Assembly: GCA_029210545.1 (NCBI GenBank)
Contig: JARGFV010000021.1
Location: forward strand, 1 to 30,895
DNA length: 30,895 nt
From: a bacterium
Lineage (GTDB): Bacteria; BMS3Abin14
Direction: 5' to 3'
In this document: one piece after another, positions 13,870-22,251 of the stretch
Layout of the letters: every line of letters starts with the position of its first letter
Numbering within the stretch: position 1 is the stretch's first letter
Program-made: the position numbers and the translations under genes
Notes under the pieces: generated by a model
What the model was told of the DNA's origin: nothing
The model's database searches: none
The model's input: only the letters and a program-made list of their open reading frames with translations

Positions 13870-13929
13870 ACCCGAAATCCGCTGTAGGACCCTTTTTGTT
13901 CCGGGCCAAACCAATGGCGGATTTCGGGT
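13870..13929. repeat. 60-bp repeat bounded by ACCCGAAATCCGC inverted pair, copy 1
   Basis: ACCCGAAATCCGC at 13870-13882 and its exact complement GCGGATTTCGGGT at 13917-13929. The same pair bounds 27553-27709. Confidence 0.65.
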
Positions 13930-13934
13930 TCCCC

Positions 13935-13963
13935 TTGACACTCCTGCGTCTTACTGAGATATA
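13935..13963 (+). promoter_or_regulatory. Candidate promoter of glmU-glmS-clc-pcrA
   Basis: Perfect -35 TTGACA (13935-13940), 17-bp spacer, then an AT-rich GATATATGAT at 13958 as a poor -10. It is the only good -35 in the gap before glmU. Confidence 0.45.
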
Positions 13964-14041
13964 TGATTTTTGAGCTTTTTCAGAGCGTTTGTGCCTGATC
14001 CTGGCCGGCGCCCCGGTCCGACTGGAGAACCCCCACCAGGA

Positions 14042-15466
14042 ATGAGTTTCAAGACTGCCTCTCTCGCCGTCATCGTCCTCGCCGCCGGGAAAGGGACCAG
14101 GATGAGTTCCTCCGTCCCCAAGGTCCTCCATGAACTCAGGAGCCGCCCTCTGCTCGACCACGTCCTTGACGCAGCCCAGGGACTTGACCCTGGAAAGATC
14201 ATCGTGGTGACGGGGCAGGGAGGCGGGCAGGTTCAGGACCTCGTCGCGCAGCGCAAAGAACCGATCCAGGTCGTCATCCAGGAACCTCAGCTCGGCACAG
14301 GACACGCTGTCGCACAGTGTCTGGACAGCCTGAAGGGGCCTGAGGATATCGTGGCGGTACTGTCCGGTGACGTTCCGCGCCTGGGCACCGGAACCGTTGT
14401 CAGCCTGTACCAGGCGGTTTCCGGGGAGGGGGCTGCCGTAAGCGTTCTCACGGGGCGGATCGGCGACCCGGCGGGCTACGGCCGGATACTACGGGACCAG
14501 GACGGCAAGGTCACCGGTATCAGGGAACACCGTGATCTGGCACCCGGCCAGGAGGATATCGACGAGGTCAATTTCGGTGTCTATGCCTTCGACGCGGCCT
14601 TCCTGCGCGAGGAGCTGCCGAAGCTCAAAAACGCCAACGCGCAGGGAGAGTATTATCTCACAGACATCATCGGTACAGCAGCCACCACCGGCCGTACCGT
14701 GGCAACCCGGACCCTGGAGGACCCGAACGAGGCCCGGGGCATCAATACGCTCAGGGAACTGGCTGAAATGGAGAGAGAGATGAACCGCAGTCACCTGGAA
14801 AAGCTGATGGCGGCAGGGGTCCGTATCGTGGACCCTGAGCGGACCTGGATAGACGATACCGTCACCGTGGGTCCGGATACCGTGATCTACCCCTCGGTCT
14901 TCCTTCACGGGCAAAGCTCCGTCGGATCAGGGTGCATCATCAGGCCGGGGGCAGTCATTACCGATACCGTCATCGGCGACAGGGTGGAGATCCGGCCATA
15001 CTGCGTGATCACCGGATCCGCCATCAGCGATGATGCGGCTGTCGGTCCCTTCGCCCACCTTCGTGCCGGTTCCGAGATCGGCCCGTCGGCACGGATCGGC
15101 AACTTCGTGGAAACAAAAAAAGCGATCATCGGCGAGGGAAGCAAGGTTTCCCACCTCACCTACGTGGGAGACGCCGAACTGGGCCGGGGAGTCAACATCG
15201 GGGCCGGCTGCGTGACCTGCAACTACGACGGCTTCAACAAGTACCGGACCGTCATCGAGGACGGGGTGTTCGTGGGGAGCGGAACCATGCTGGTGGCTCC
15301 CGTCACCCTGGGCAAGGGATCCCTTGTCGGCGCGGGCTCCACCGTTACCGCGGATGTTCCTCCCGACGCCCTGGCGGTATCCCGGGCTCACCAGTCTGTC
15401 AAGGAGGGCTGGGCTGCCAGGAGACGGGCACGCCTGACGGGCGCGGAAGGGGAGGACAGAGACTGA
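14042..15466 (+). CDS. glmU: Bifunctional GlmU: GlcNAc-1-phosphate uridyltransferase and GlcN-1-phosphate acetyltransferase
   Basis: 474 aa (usual about 456). Makes UDP-GlcNAc for peptidoglycan and lipid A in the cytosol. The N-terminal nucleotidyltransferase has LAAGKGTRM near residue 15 and VPKVLHEL. The C-terminal left-handed beta-helix has hexapeptide repeats and the acetyltransferase signatures HLRAGSEIG, NFVETKKA and VNIGAGCVTCNYDG. The start ATG at 14042 leaves a normal N-terminus (SLAVIVLAAGKG); its ribosome-binding site is weak (AGGA touching the ATG), and the frame is open 24 codons upstream without a better site. The stop overlaps the glmS start by one base (TGATG), so the two steps of the same pathway are coupled. 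Confidence 0.96.
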   Translation: MSFKTASLAVIVLAAGKGTRMSSSVPKVLHELRSRPLLDHVLDAAQGLDPGKIIVVTGQGGGQVQDLVAQRKEPIQVVIQEPQLGTGHAVAQCLDSLKGPEDIVAVLSGDVPRLGTGTVVSLYQAVSGEGAAVSVLTGRIGDPAGYGRILRDQDGKVTGIREHRDLAPGQEDIDEVNFGVYAFDAAFLREELPKLKNANAQGEYYLTDIIGTAATTGRTVATRTLEDPNEARGINTLRELAEMEREMNRSHLEKLMAAGVRIVDPERTWIDDTVTVGPDTVIYPSVFLHGQSSVGSGCIIRPGAVITDTVIGDRVEIRPYCVITGSAISDDAAVGPFAHLRAGSEIGPSARIGNFVETKKAIIGEGSKVSHLTYVGDAELGRGVNIGAGCVTCNYDGFNKYRTVIEDGVFVGSGTMLVAPVTLGKGSLVGAGSTVTADVPPDALAVSRAHQSVKEGWAARRRARLTGAEGEDRD

Positions 15467-17295
15467 TGTGCGGGATCGTCGGATACATCGGCAGCCGGAA
15501 CGCCACCGAGATCCTCCTGGATGGGCTGCGGCGTCTTGAATACCGGGGATACGATTCGGCCGGTATCGCCGTCATCAGTGAAGGCGAACTGGCACTGCGA
15601 CGCAGCGTGGGCAAGATCGCCGCTCTCGAAGATGCCGTGCGCAGGGAACCCCTTTCCGGAAGCGCCGGCGTGGGGCACACACGCTGGGCCACCCACGGAA
15701 AACCCAGCGAGGAGAACGCCCATCCTCATCGGGACTGTTCCAGACGGCTGGTGGTCGTCCACAACGGGATCATCGAAAACTACCGGAAAATCAAGGAAAA
15801 TCTGTCCGGTTCCGGTCACCGGATGGTTTCCGAAACAGATACCGAGGCCATCGCCCACCTCGTTGAAAGCCACTATGACGGGGACCTGGAAACGGCGGTT
15901 ACCAGATCCCTCGGGGAGCTGACGGGGGTCTACGCCCTCGCCGTCCTTCACGCCGACAACCCCGGAACTATCGTGGTGGCGCGCAGCGGACCGCCCCTGG
16001 TCATCGGTCTCGGCAATCAGGAAATGTTCGTAGCCTCGGATATCCCGGCCATCCTCCACCACACCCGCCGTTTTATCTACCTCGATGACGGACAGGTGGG
16101 CGTCGTGACCGCCGACAGCATCCGGCTCACAGGCCCGGACGGGAACGAGGTCACCCCCGAACCGGTCACGGTTCCATGGGATCCGATACAGGCGGAAAAG
16201 GGCGGTTTCAAGCACTTCATGCTCAAGGAGATCCACGAACAGCCCGAAGCACTGGCCGACACCCTCAGGGGCAGGTATTTCGAGGAAAACGGGCAGATCG
16301 CCCTGGATGACATCTCCCTTACCGGCGCGTTTATCGAAAAGATCGACCGGTGCGTCACCGTCGCCTGCGGGACGTCGTGGCACGCCGGACTGGTGGGCCA
16401 GTTTCTCATCGAGGAACTGGCCAAGGTTCCGACCACGGTGGATTACGGATCCGAGTTCCGTTACAGGAACCCCATTGTGGGGGAGCGCACCCTCGCCGTG
16501 GCCATCTCCCAGTCGGGTGAAACGGCCGATACCCTGGCCGCCCTGAGGGAGTGCAGGGACAAGGGGGCGACCATCCTTTCCATCTGCAACGTGGTGGGGA
16601 GCATGATCACGAGGGAGTCCGACGATGTCCTATACACCCACGCCGGACCCGAGATCGGGGTAGCCTCGACGAAAGCGTTCACCACCCAGATCGTCTGCCT
16701 CGCGCTCCTGGCCGTTTACCTGGGCCGCCGCAGAGGGGTCCTGGACCCGGAACGGGCCAGGGAGATTCTGGACGCCCTGATCCTCCTGCCTCAACAGGTC
16801 GAGAAGATCCTCGAGACCGACAGCGCCATTGAAGAGCTCGCCGGCCTTTTCTACCAGCACTCCGACTTCCTCTACCTGGGCAGGGGCATCAATTACCCCA
16901 TCGCCCTCGAAGGCGCGCTGAAACTCAAGGAGATCAGCTACATCCACGCTGAAGGGTACCCGGCCGGAGAGATGAAGCACGGACCCATCGCCCTCATCGA
17001 CGAGACCATGCCGGTCCTGTTCCTCGCCCCGGGTGACAAGGTCTACGAAAAGATCCTGTCCAACATGGAGGAGGTCAAGGCGCGGGGCGGCATCGTCATC
17101 GCCCTCACCGATCACGAGGACCCCCAACTCCTCGAAAAGGCCGACCACCTCATCCGCATCCCCGCAACGGACCCGCTCCTGACACCCGTGCTGGCCACCA
17201 TCCCCCTGCAGCTTCTCGCCTATCATATCGCTGTCCTCAAGGGCACCGACGTGGACCAGCCCAGGAACCTGGCCAAGAGCGTCACCGTGGAGTAG
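15466..17295 (+). CDS. glmS: Glucosamine-6-phosphate synthase (isomerising)
   Basis: 609 aa, exact family length. Converts fructose-6-phosphate and glutamine to glucosamine-6-phosphate, the entry to the amino-sugar pathway. An N-terminal Ntn glutaminase domain has the catalytic Cys2 (MCGIVGYIG) and YRGYDSAGIA. Two SIS isomerase domains follow, with CGTSWHAG, SQSGETADT, AEGYPAGEMKHGP and the conserved tail DVDQPRNLAKSVTVE. GGGGAGG within the end of glmU is its ribosome-binding site. No glmS ribozyme can exist here, since the gene overlaps glmU. Confidence 0.98.
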   Translation: MCGIVGYIGSRNATEILLDGLRRLEYRGYDSAGIAVISEGELALRRSVGKIAALEDAVRREPLSGSAGVGHTRWATHGKPSEENAHPHRDCSRRLVVVHNGIIENYRKIKENLSGSGHRMVSETDTEAIAHLVESHYDGDLETAVTRSLGELTGVYALAVLHADNPGTIVVARSGPPLVIGLGNQEMFVASDIPAILHHTRRFIYLDDGQVGVVTADSIRLTGPDGNEVTPEPVTVPWDPIQAEKGGFKHFMLKEIHEQPEALADTLRGRYFEENGQIALDDISLTGAFIEKIDRCVTVACGTSWHAGLVGQFLIEELAKVPTTVDYGSEFRYRNPIVGERTLAVAISQSGETADTLAALRECRDKGATILSICNVVGSMITRESDDVLYTHAGPEIGVASTKAFTTQIVCLALLAVYLGRRRGVLDPERAREILDALILLPQQVEKILETDSAIEELAGLFYQHSDFLYLGRGINYPIALEGALKLKEISYIHAEGYPAGEMKHGPIALIDETMPVLFLAPGDKVYEKILSNMEEVKARGGIVIALTDHEDPQLLEKADHLIRIPATDPLLTPVLATIPLQLLAYHIAVLKGTDVDQPRNLAKSVTVE

Positions 17296-17298
17296 CCA

Positions 17299-19080
17299 GT
17301 GTCTCCATCGAGCCGCAACATCACGGAGATCCGGCAGAACCTCAGGCGCCGGTACACCGATTTTCTGTTCACCGAGGGTACGATCATGATCGGCCTCGCG
17401 GTGCTCATCGGCCTTTTAAGCGGCCTGGGCGCCGTGGGCTTCATAGCCCTCATAGGCATTATCCGCGGGGGCGCGTGGACGCTGTGGGGCTCATACAGCG
17501 GGTTCGTGGCCGGGGACATAACGAGCATCTTCATTCCCCTGGTCCCCGCCCTGGGCGGACTCATCCTTGGCCCCATTTCCGCCCTCTTCCCCTCCGAGGC
17601 CAAGGGGCATGGTGTGCCCGAGGTCATGGAGGCGGTCGTCCTCAAGGGCGGTGTCCTGAAGGTCCGAACGATCTTCATCCGGGCCATTGCTTCGGCCGTG
17701 ACCATCGGCACCGGGGGCTCGGCAGGCCGCGAGGGCCCCATCGCGCAGATCGGCAGCGCCATCGGCTCTTTCACCGGACAGGTTTTCAGGATGTCAGCCA
17801 ACAATACGCGGACCCTTCTCGGGTGCGGAGCCGCGGGCGGCATCGCCGCCACCTTCAACGCCCCCATTGCAGGAGCCCTGTTCGCCCTGGAGATCATCCT
17901 CGGCGACTGGCAGGTGGCCACCTTCAGCCCGGTGATCATGTCTTCGGTCATCGCCACCACAACGGCCCGCTACATCCACGGCAACGAGCCGGCCTTTCAC
18001 GTTCCCCAGTACCAGCTTGTAAGCCCCGTGGAGATCGTCTTCTATATCATCCTGGGCCTCCTGGCGGGGCTCTTTGCCCTCCTGTTCATTCACACCCTGG
18101 ACAAGTTCGAGCATTTCTTCGAGGAGCGCATCCCGGTACACCCCTGGCTCAAGCCGGCCGTCGGCGGACTGCTGGTCGGTATGATCGGCCTCATGTTCCC
18201 CCAGCTTTTCGGCAACGGTTACGAAGCCATGAGCGAAGCCCTCATGGGCAACATGGCATTCTCCCTGATGTTCGGGCTCCTCTTCCTGAAGATGGTCACG
18301 ACCTCCCTGACTCTCGGCTCGGGAGGTTCGGGGGGAGTCTTCGCGCCCTCTCTTTACATCGGGGCCATGCTCGGCGGGACCTTCGGCAGTGTCGTCCACA
18401 GCCTGTTTCCCAGCGTCACCGCGACCAAGGGAGCCTACGCCCTTGTCGGGATGGGAGCCACGGTAGCCGCCGCGGCCCACGCGCCCCTGACGAACATCCT
18501 CATCCTGTTCGAGCTCACCGGCGACTACCACATCATCCTGCCCATCATGGTGGCGTGCATCATGAGCACCCTGGTCATCAGGGGGCTGTCTCCCCACTCC
18601 ATCTACTCCATCCGCCTTCATCAGAAAGGGATCACCATCGAAGCCGGCAAGGAGGTCAACGTCCTTCAGAGTCTCAAGGTACGTGACGCCATGACCTCCG
18701 AGGTGGAGGTGATACCCGAGAACATGCGGTTCCAGGAGATCCTGAACCACATCACCATGAGCAAGTTCTCCAACTTCCCCGTGGTCGACAGCAAGGGGCA
18801 GCTTACCGGGATCCTTTCGTTCCAGGATATCCGACAGCACGTCTTCGACCCGGACCTGGAACACCTCGTGGTGGCAAGTGACCTTGCGACCCATGCAGTG
18901 ACCACCGTCAACCCCTCGGACAACCTCAAGGACGCCCTGGCCAAGCTTGCCTACCGCAGCATCGAACAGCTACCGGTGGTGGACGCCAGGGACCCGAAGA
19001 AGCTGGTGGGCATTCTCACCCGCCGGGACATCATCACGGCATACAACAAGGCGATCTTCCATTATGAAACAGCAGGGTAG
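17299..19080 (+). CDS. ClC-type chloride channel/antiporter with CBS domains
   Basis: 593 aa. The membrane part (about 28-445) has the ClC filter motifs GHGVP (103-107), GREGP (143-147, gating Glu145) and GGVFAPSLYIGAMLGG near 345-360. Two cytoplasmic CBS domains (about 460-585, VRDAMTSEVEVIPENM onward) may sense adenine nucleotides. It probably moves chloride, in exchange for protons or passively; the type cannot be settled from sequence. The GTG start 3 bases past the glmS stop has GGAG 8 bases upstream. Tight spacing places it in the glmU-glmS transcript, and its 3' end overlaps the helicase gene. Confidence 0.93.
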   Translation: MSPSSRNITEIRQNLRRRYTDFLFTEGTIMIGLAVLIGLLSGLGAVGFIALIGIIRGGAWTLWGSYSGFVAGDITSIFIPLVPALGGLILGPISALFPSEAKGHGVPEVMEAVVLKGGVLKVRTIFIRAIASAVTIGTGGSAGREGPIAQIGSAIGSFTGQVFRMSANNTRTLLGCGAAGGIAATFNAPIAGALFALEIILGDWQVATFSPVIMSSVIATTTARYIHGNEPAFHVPQYQLVSPVEIVFYIILGLLAGLFALLFIHTLDKFEHFFEERIPVHPWLKPAVGGLLVGMIGLMFPQLFGNGYEAMSEALMGNMAFSLMFGLLFLKMVTTSLTLGSGGSGGVFAPSLYIGAMLGGTFGSVVHSLFPSVTATKGAYALVGMGATVAAAAHAPLTNILILFELTGDYHIILPIMVACIMSTLVIRGLSPHSIYSIRLHQKGITIEAGKEVNVLQSLKVRDAMTSEVEVIPENMRFQEILNHITMSKFSNFPVVDSKGQLTGILSFQDIRQHVFDPDLEHLVVASDLATHAVTTVNPSDNLKDALAKLAYRSIEQLPVVDARDPKKLVGILTRRDIITAYNKAIFHYETAG

Positions 19081-21328
19081 GACCCTTTTTCCCCTCGACG
19101 ACCTCAACCCCAATCAGCGCATGGCGGTCACCCGGACGGACGGGCCCCTCCTCGTGCTGGCCGGAGCCGGGAGCGGCAAGACCCGTGTCATCACCTACCG
19201 GATCGCCTACCTCCTCCAGGAGCGGAAGATCCCTCCCTACGCCATCCTCGCCGTGACCTTCACCAACAAGGCCGCGGGGGAGATGCGTGAGAGGGTGATC
19301 AGTCTCGCCGGCAAGGAAGGCCGTTCCGTCTGGATCTCCACCTTCCACTCGGCCTGCGTCCGGATCCTTCGTCAGCACGTCGAGAACCTCGGGGTCAGCA
19401 GGCACTTCTCCATCTTCGACGACAACGACTCGAGCCGCCTCATCAAGGAGGTCCTGGCCGGGATGAACATCGACGCCCGCGTCCTGCCTCCCCGCCGGGT
19501 TTCCTACCTCATCAGCAGGGCCAAAAACGCCCTTCTGGGGCCCGACGAAATGATCGAGCACGGTGAGTTGAGGCGGGATCACCTCATGGAAAAGGTGGTG
19601 CAGGCATACAGGATGTACGAGGAGGGTCTCCGGAGATCCCAGGCCCTGGATTTCGATGACCTGCTGCTTTTCACCTGGCGGCTTTTCGAGGAGCGCCCCG
19701 AGGTCCTGCGGTCCTACGAGAACCTCATCCACTACCTCCTGGTGGACGAGTACCAGGATACCAACCACGCCCAGTACCAGATCATTCGCCAACTTTCGGC
19801 GAAGCACCGGAACCTGTGCGTGGTAGGGGACGACGATCAGAGCATCTACCGGTGGCGGGGAGCCGACATCACCAACATCCTGGATTTCGAGAAGGACTTC
19901 CCCGAAGCGGAGGTGGTCACCCTCGGCGAGAACTATCGATCCACCGGCCACATCCTGGGCGCCGCCTCCTGTCTCATCGCCAGGAACACCGGGCGCAAGG
20001 AGAAGGAACTCCTGGCCATCCGGCCCGACGGACAGCAGGTCACGGCCTACGCGGCCATGGACGAACGGGAGGAGGGGGATTTCATCGCCGCGTCCATCCA
20101 CAACCTGATCCGGAAGGAGAGTTTTTCCCACGGCGACTTCGCGGTATTCTACAGGATCAACGCCCAGTCCCGCGCCATCGAGGATGCTTTCAGGAGGATG
20201 AACATCCCCTACGTCATCGTGGGCGGCGTGAGGTTCTACGACCGCAAGGAGATCAGGGACGTCATTTCCTACCTCCGCCTCGTCCTCAACCCCGCGGACT
20301 GGGGAAGTTTCGAGCGGGTCATCAATTCGCCGGCAAGGGGGATCGGCAAGGTCTCCGTAGAGAAGGTGAGAAAGGCCGGGACGGAAGGCCGGATCCCGGA
20401 AGAGGCCGTATCCTTTGCCCTGGACGGGGGGACGATCAAGGGTAAAACCGCCGGAACCATGGGCGGCTTCCTCGAGACCATGGCCGTCCTGCGGGGTAAA
20501 CTTGCCGACGGACTGCCCCTGGACGAGTTCGTGGTGGCCGTACTCGATGAGACAGGCTACTTAAGAGCCCTGCAGACCGAGGGGACCGATGAGGCCAGGG
20601 CCCGGGTGGAGAACCTCCAGGAGTTTCTCACCGTGGTGGACGACTTCCTGTCGGGAGCGCCCACAGGGGAGATGGACGCGGTCCGGACGCTGGCTGCGTT
20701 CCTCGACCAGATCTCCCTCGTGTCCGATATCGACAAATGGCAGGAAGCCGGCTCAACGGTCACCCTGATGACCCTCCACACCGCCAAGGGGCTCGAGTTC
20801 CCCGTTGTCTTCGTGGCCGGCATGGAAGAAGACCTGCTCCCCCACTACCGGGCCCAGGGAGAGCCGGCCGAGATGGAGGAGGAAAGGCGCCTGTGCTACG
20901 TGGGCATGACCCGGGCAAAGGAGCGGCTCTTTCTGACCATGGCCCGCAGGAGGCGGCTGTTCGGGCAGTACGACAACACTTCACCGTCAAGATTCTTCAG
21001 CGAGCTTTCCGGGGAAAACGTGCAGCTTTCCGAGGACACCGCCTACCCCATTCCAGGCATCACCGATCCGCTCTCGGCCATATCGACCCCATCGGTACCG
21101 GTCTCCACCGGAGGAAAGATGGCCATCGGAGATTTTACCTTCGTCCCGGAACCGGTGGAGGGAACAGACAGCCTGCGCCCCGGCATGGATGTCCGTCACC
21201 CCATGTTCGGGATGGGCCAGGTGATGATCGTGGAAGGGTCCGGACCCGACGCCCGGATCACCGTCTACTTCCCGAGGGGCGGGAAGAAAAAGCTTATCGC
21301 GAAGTACGCGAATCTGGAAATTATTTAG
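19064..21328 (+). CDS. pcrA: ATP-dependent DNA helicase, PcrA/UvrD type
   Basis: 754 aa. Superfamily 1A 3'-5' helicase for nucleotide excision and mismatch repair and removal of RecA. Motifs in order: NPNQRMAV (Q motif), Walker A GAGSGKT (34-40), VTFTNKAAGEM, LVDEYQDTN (II), GDDDQSIYRWRGA (III), LGENYRS (IV), TLMTLHTAKGLEFPVVF (V), and RRLCYVGMTRAKERL (VI). The C-terminus has the Tudor-like tail seen in PcrA (RHPMFGMGQVMIVEG, then KLIAKYANLEII). The ATG at 19064 overlaps the ClC gene by 17 bases; a 39-codon upstream extension lies wholly inside that gene and was rejected. Confidence 0.96.
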   Translation: MKQQGRTLFPLDDLNPNQRMAVTRTDGPLLVLAGAGSGKTRVITYRIAYLLQERKIPPYAILAVTFTNKAAGEMRERVISLAGKEGRSVWISTFHSACVRILRQHVENLGVSRHFSIFDDNDSSRLIKEVLAGMNIDARVLPPRRVSYLISRAKNALLGPDEMIEHGELRRDHLMEKVVQAYRMYEEGLRRSQALDFDDLLLFTWRLFEERPEVLRSYENLIHYLLVDEYQDTNHAQYQIIRQLSAKHRNLCVVGDDDQSIYRWRGADITNILDFEKDFPEAEVVTLGENYRSTGHILGAASCLIARNTGRKEKELLAIRPDGQQVTAYAAMDEREEGDFIAASIHNLIRKESFSHGDFAVFYRINAQSRAIEDAFRRMNIPYVIVGGVRFYDRKEIRDVISYLRLVLNPADWGSFERVINSPARGIGKVSVEKVRKAGTEGRIPEEAVSFALDGGTIKGKTAGTMGGFLETMAVLRGKLADGLPLDEFVVAVLDETGYLRALQTEGTDEARARVENLQEFLTVVDDFLSGAPTGEMDAVRTLAAFLDQISLVSDIDKWQEAGSTVTLMTLHTAKGLEFPVVFVAGMEEDLLPHYRAQGEPAEMEEERRLCYVGMTRAKERLFLTMARRRRLFGQYDNTSPSRFFSELSGENVQLSEDTAYPIPGITDPLSAISTPSVPVSTGGKMAIGDFTFVPEPVEGTDSLRPGMDVRHPMFGMGQVMIVEGSGPDARITVYFPRGGKKKLIAKYANLEII

Positions 21329-21436
21329 GCCGGATCTCAGATCTCAAAAAGAGCTACCAGATAATTTTCAATCAAACGAGAAATGCCTGGAATTTGAGAT
21401 GTGGGATAGGAGATCAGATCCTCCCGCCCTTGGACC

Positions 21437-21465
21437 TTGACATCCCGTTTCACCTTCTTTATACA
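21437..21465 (+). promoter_or_regulatory. Promoter of the thioredoxin-like gene
   Basis: Perfect TTGACA (21437-21442), 17-bp spacer, TATACA (21460-21465), with the start codon 46 bases further. It lies in the 183-base gap after pcrA. Confidence 0.7.
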
Positions 21466-21511
21466 TCGGGAGGTTTCCACCTCAACGCGGCAGACGTCAA
21501 GGAGTGTCCGT

Positions 21512-22117
21512 TTGAAAGCAGTCCGCATCCTGTGCCTTCTCATCCTCGTCTCCTTTCTTCTCACCTTGTCTATCGGCGTTCAGGCCCAGGAAGAGGAGCG
21601 CCCGGACTTTTCCCTCCTGGAGTTCAAGAGCGGGGAGCAGAAAAATTTCAATGACATCCTCATGGCCAAGGTCAACATCCTGGTGGTCACCTCCACTACC
21701 TGCGGCTCGTGCATCAGTGAACTCAAGGCGCTGGACTGGATCCGCGCCAAGTACAAGGGGGACATGGCGGTTGTCGCCGCCTTCATCGACCGGAGCGGGG
21801 AATCGAGGGTGTACCGGTATCTCGAGTATTACGATTTCGACCTTGACATGTTCCTCGTCGATCCTGGCGGAGCAGTCCCTGACAGTTTTAAGACAACCAC
21901 TGTTCCCACCATGATCATGTTCGACAGGAAGGGCAATGAGCGGTACCGCAAGGTGGGTTACAACGACGGCGACGAGAGCAACATCATCACCCGGATCGAG
22001 GAGATCATGTACAGCAGGAAGCCCGCCCTGACCGCAACCGCCGCGGAAGGTGACGCGTCAGCTCCTGCCGCCGGGGCGCCGGCGGCGAAGACGACGGGGT
22101 GCGCGAGTACAGGCTGA
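21512..22117 (+). CDS. Exported thioredoxin-fold protein with CGSC motif
   Basis: 201 aa from a TTG start at 21512, chosen because AAGGAG lies 7 bases upstream and a signal peptide follows at once (KAVRILCLLILVSFLLTLSI, cut near VQAQ-EEE). The mature part has a thioredoxin fold of the TlpA/AhpC kind: FSLLEFKSGEQKNF, the redox pair Cys64-Cys67 in TTCGSC, and the cis-proline loop TTTVPTMIMF. The C-terminus is an alanine-rich tail (TATAAEGDASAPAAGAPAA) ending CASTG. It probably acts in the periplasm in thiol exchange or cytochrome maturation; the substrate is unknown. It has its own promoter and terminator, so it is a single-gene unit. Confidence 0.85.
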   Translation: MKAVRILCLLILVSFLLTLSIGVQAQEEERPDFSLLEFKSGEQKNFNDILMAKVNILVVTSTTCGSCISELKALDWIRAKYKGDMAVVAAFIDRSGESRVYRYLEYYDFDLDMFLVDPGGAVPDSFKTTTVPTMIMFDRKGNERYRKVGYNDGDESNIITRIEEIMYSRKPALTATAAEGDASAPAAGAPAAKTTGCASTG

Positions 22118-22124
22118 TTATAAG

Positions 22125-22152
22125 AAAGTGAAAGGTGGAAAGTGAAAGGTGG
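22125..22152. repeat. Tandem 14-bp repeat (AAAGTGAAAGGTGG x2)
   Basis: Two exact units at 22125-22138 and 22139-22152, then partial GGTGGAAG copies. A similar pair, ATTCCTCCTTCC twice, lies at about 22223-22250. Confidence 0.7.
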
Positions 22153-22172
22153 AAGGTGGAAGTTAATTTCAT

Positions 22173-22194
22173 GCCGGCTGAGCGCCGGCTTTTT
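22173..22194 (+). terminator. Terminator of the thioredoxin-like gene
   Basis: GCCGGC (22173-22178), 5-base loop, GCCGGC (22184-22189), then five T residues (22190-22194). It lies about 55 bases after the stop. It lacks a T-run on the minus strand, so it serves the plus strand only. Confidence 0.75.
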
Positions 22195-22251
22195 AATGCA
22201 ACTTTGACCTTGCTCTTCTTCCTGATTCCTCCTTCCCTATTCCTCCTTCCG

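Noticed and set aside
13721-14305. N-terminal extension of the 185-aa coiled-coil gene across glmU
   Set aside because: It would run antisense through glmU and two repeats; the ATG at 13720 has a proper ribosome-binding site and begins the coiled coil.
15440-15480. glmS ribozyme or riboswitch before glmS
   Set aside because: glmU runs to the first base of glmS, leaving no leader.
15388-16383. 331-codon minus-strand open frame opposite glmS
   Set aside because: It lies wholly opposite a certain gene in GC-rich DNA, has no known motif, and its composition reflects the codon pattern of glmS.
17794-18894. 366-codon minus-strand frame opposite the ClC gene
   Set aside because: Shadow frame; the ClC motifs on the plus strand are unambiguous.
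19034-20131. 365-codon minus-strand frame opposite pcrA
   Set aside because: Shadow frame with no motifs; the helicase motifs are on the other strand.
22173-22189. The GCCGGC hairpin as a two-way terminator that also serves the kelch gene
   Set aside because: The minus strand lacks a T-run after the hairpin; only the plus side has one.
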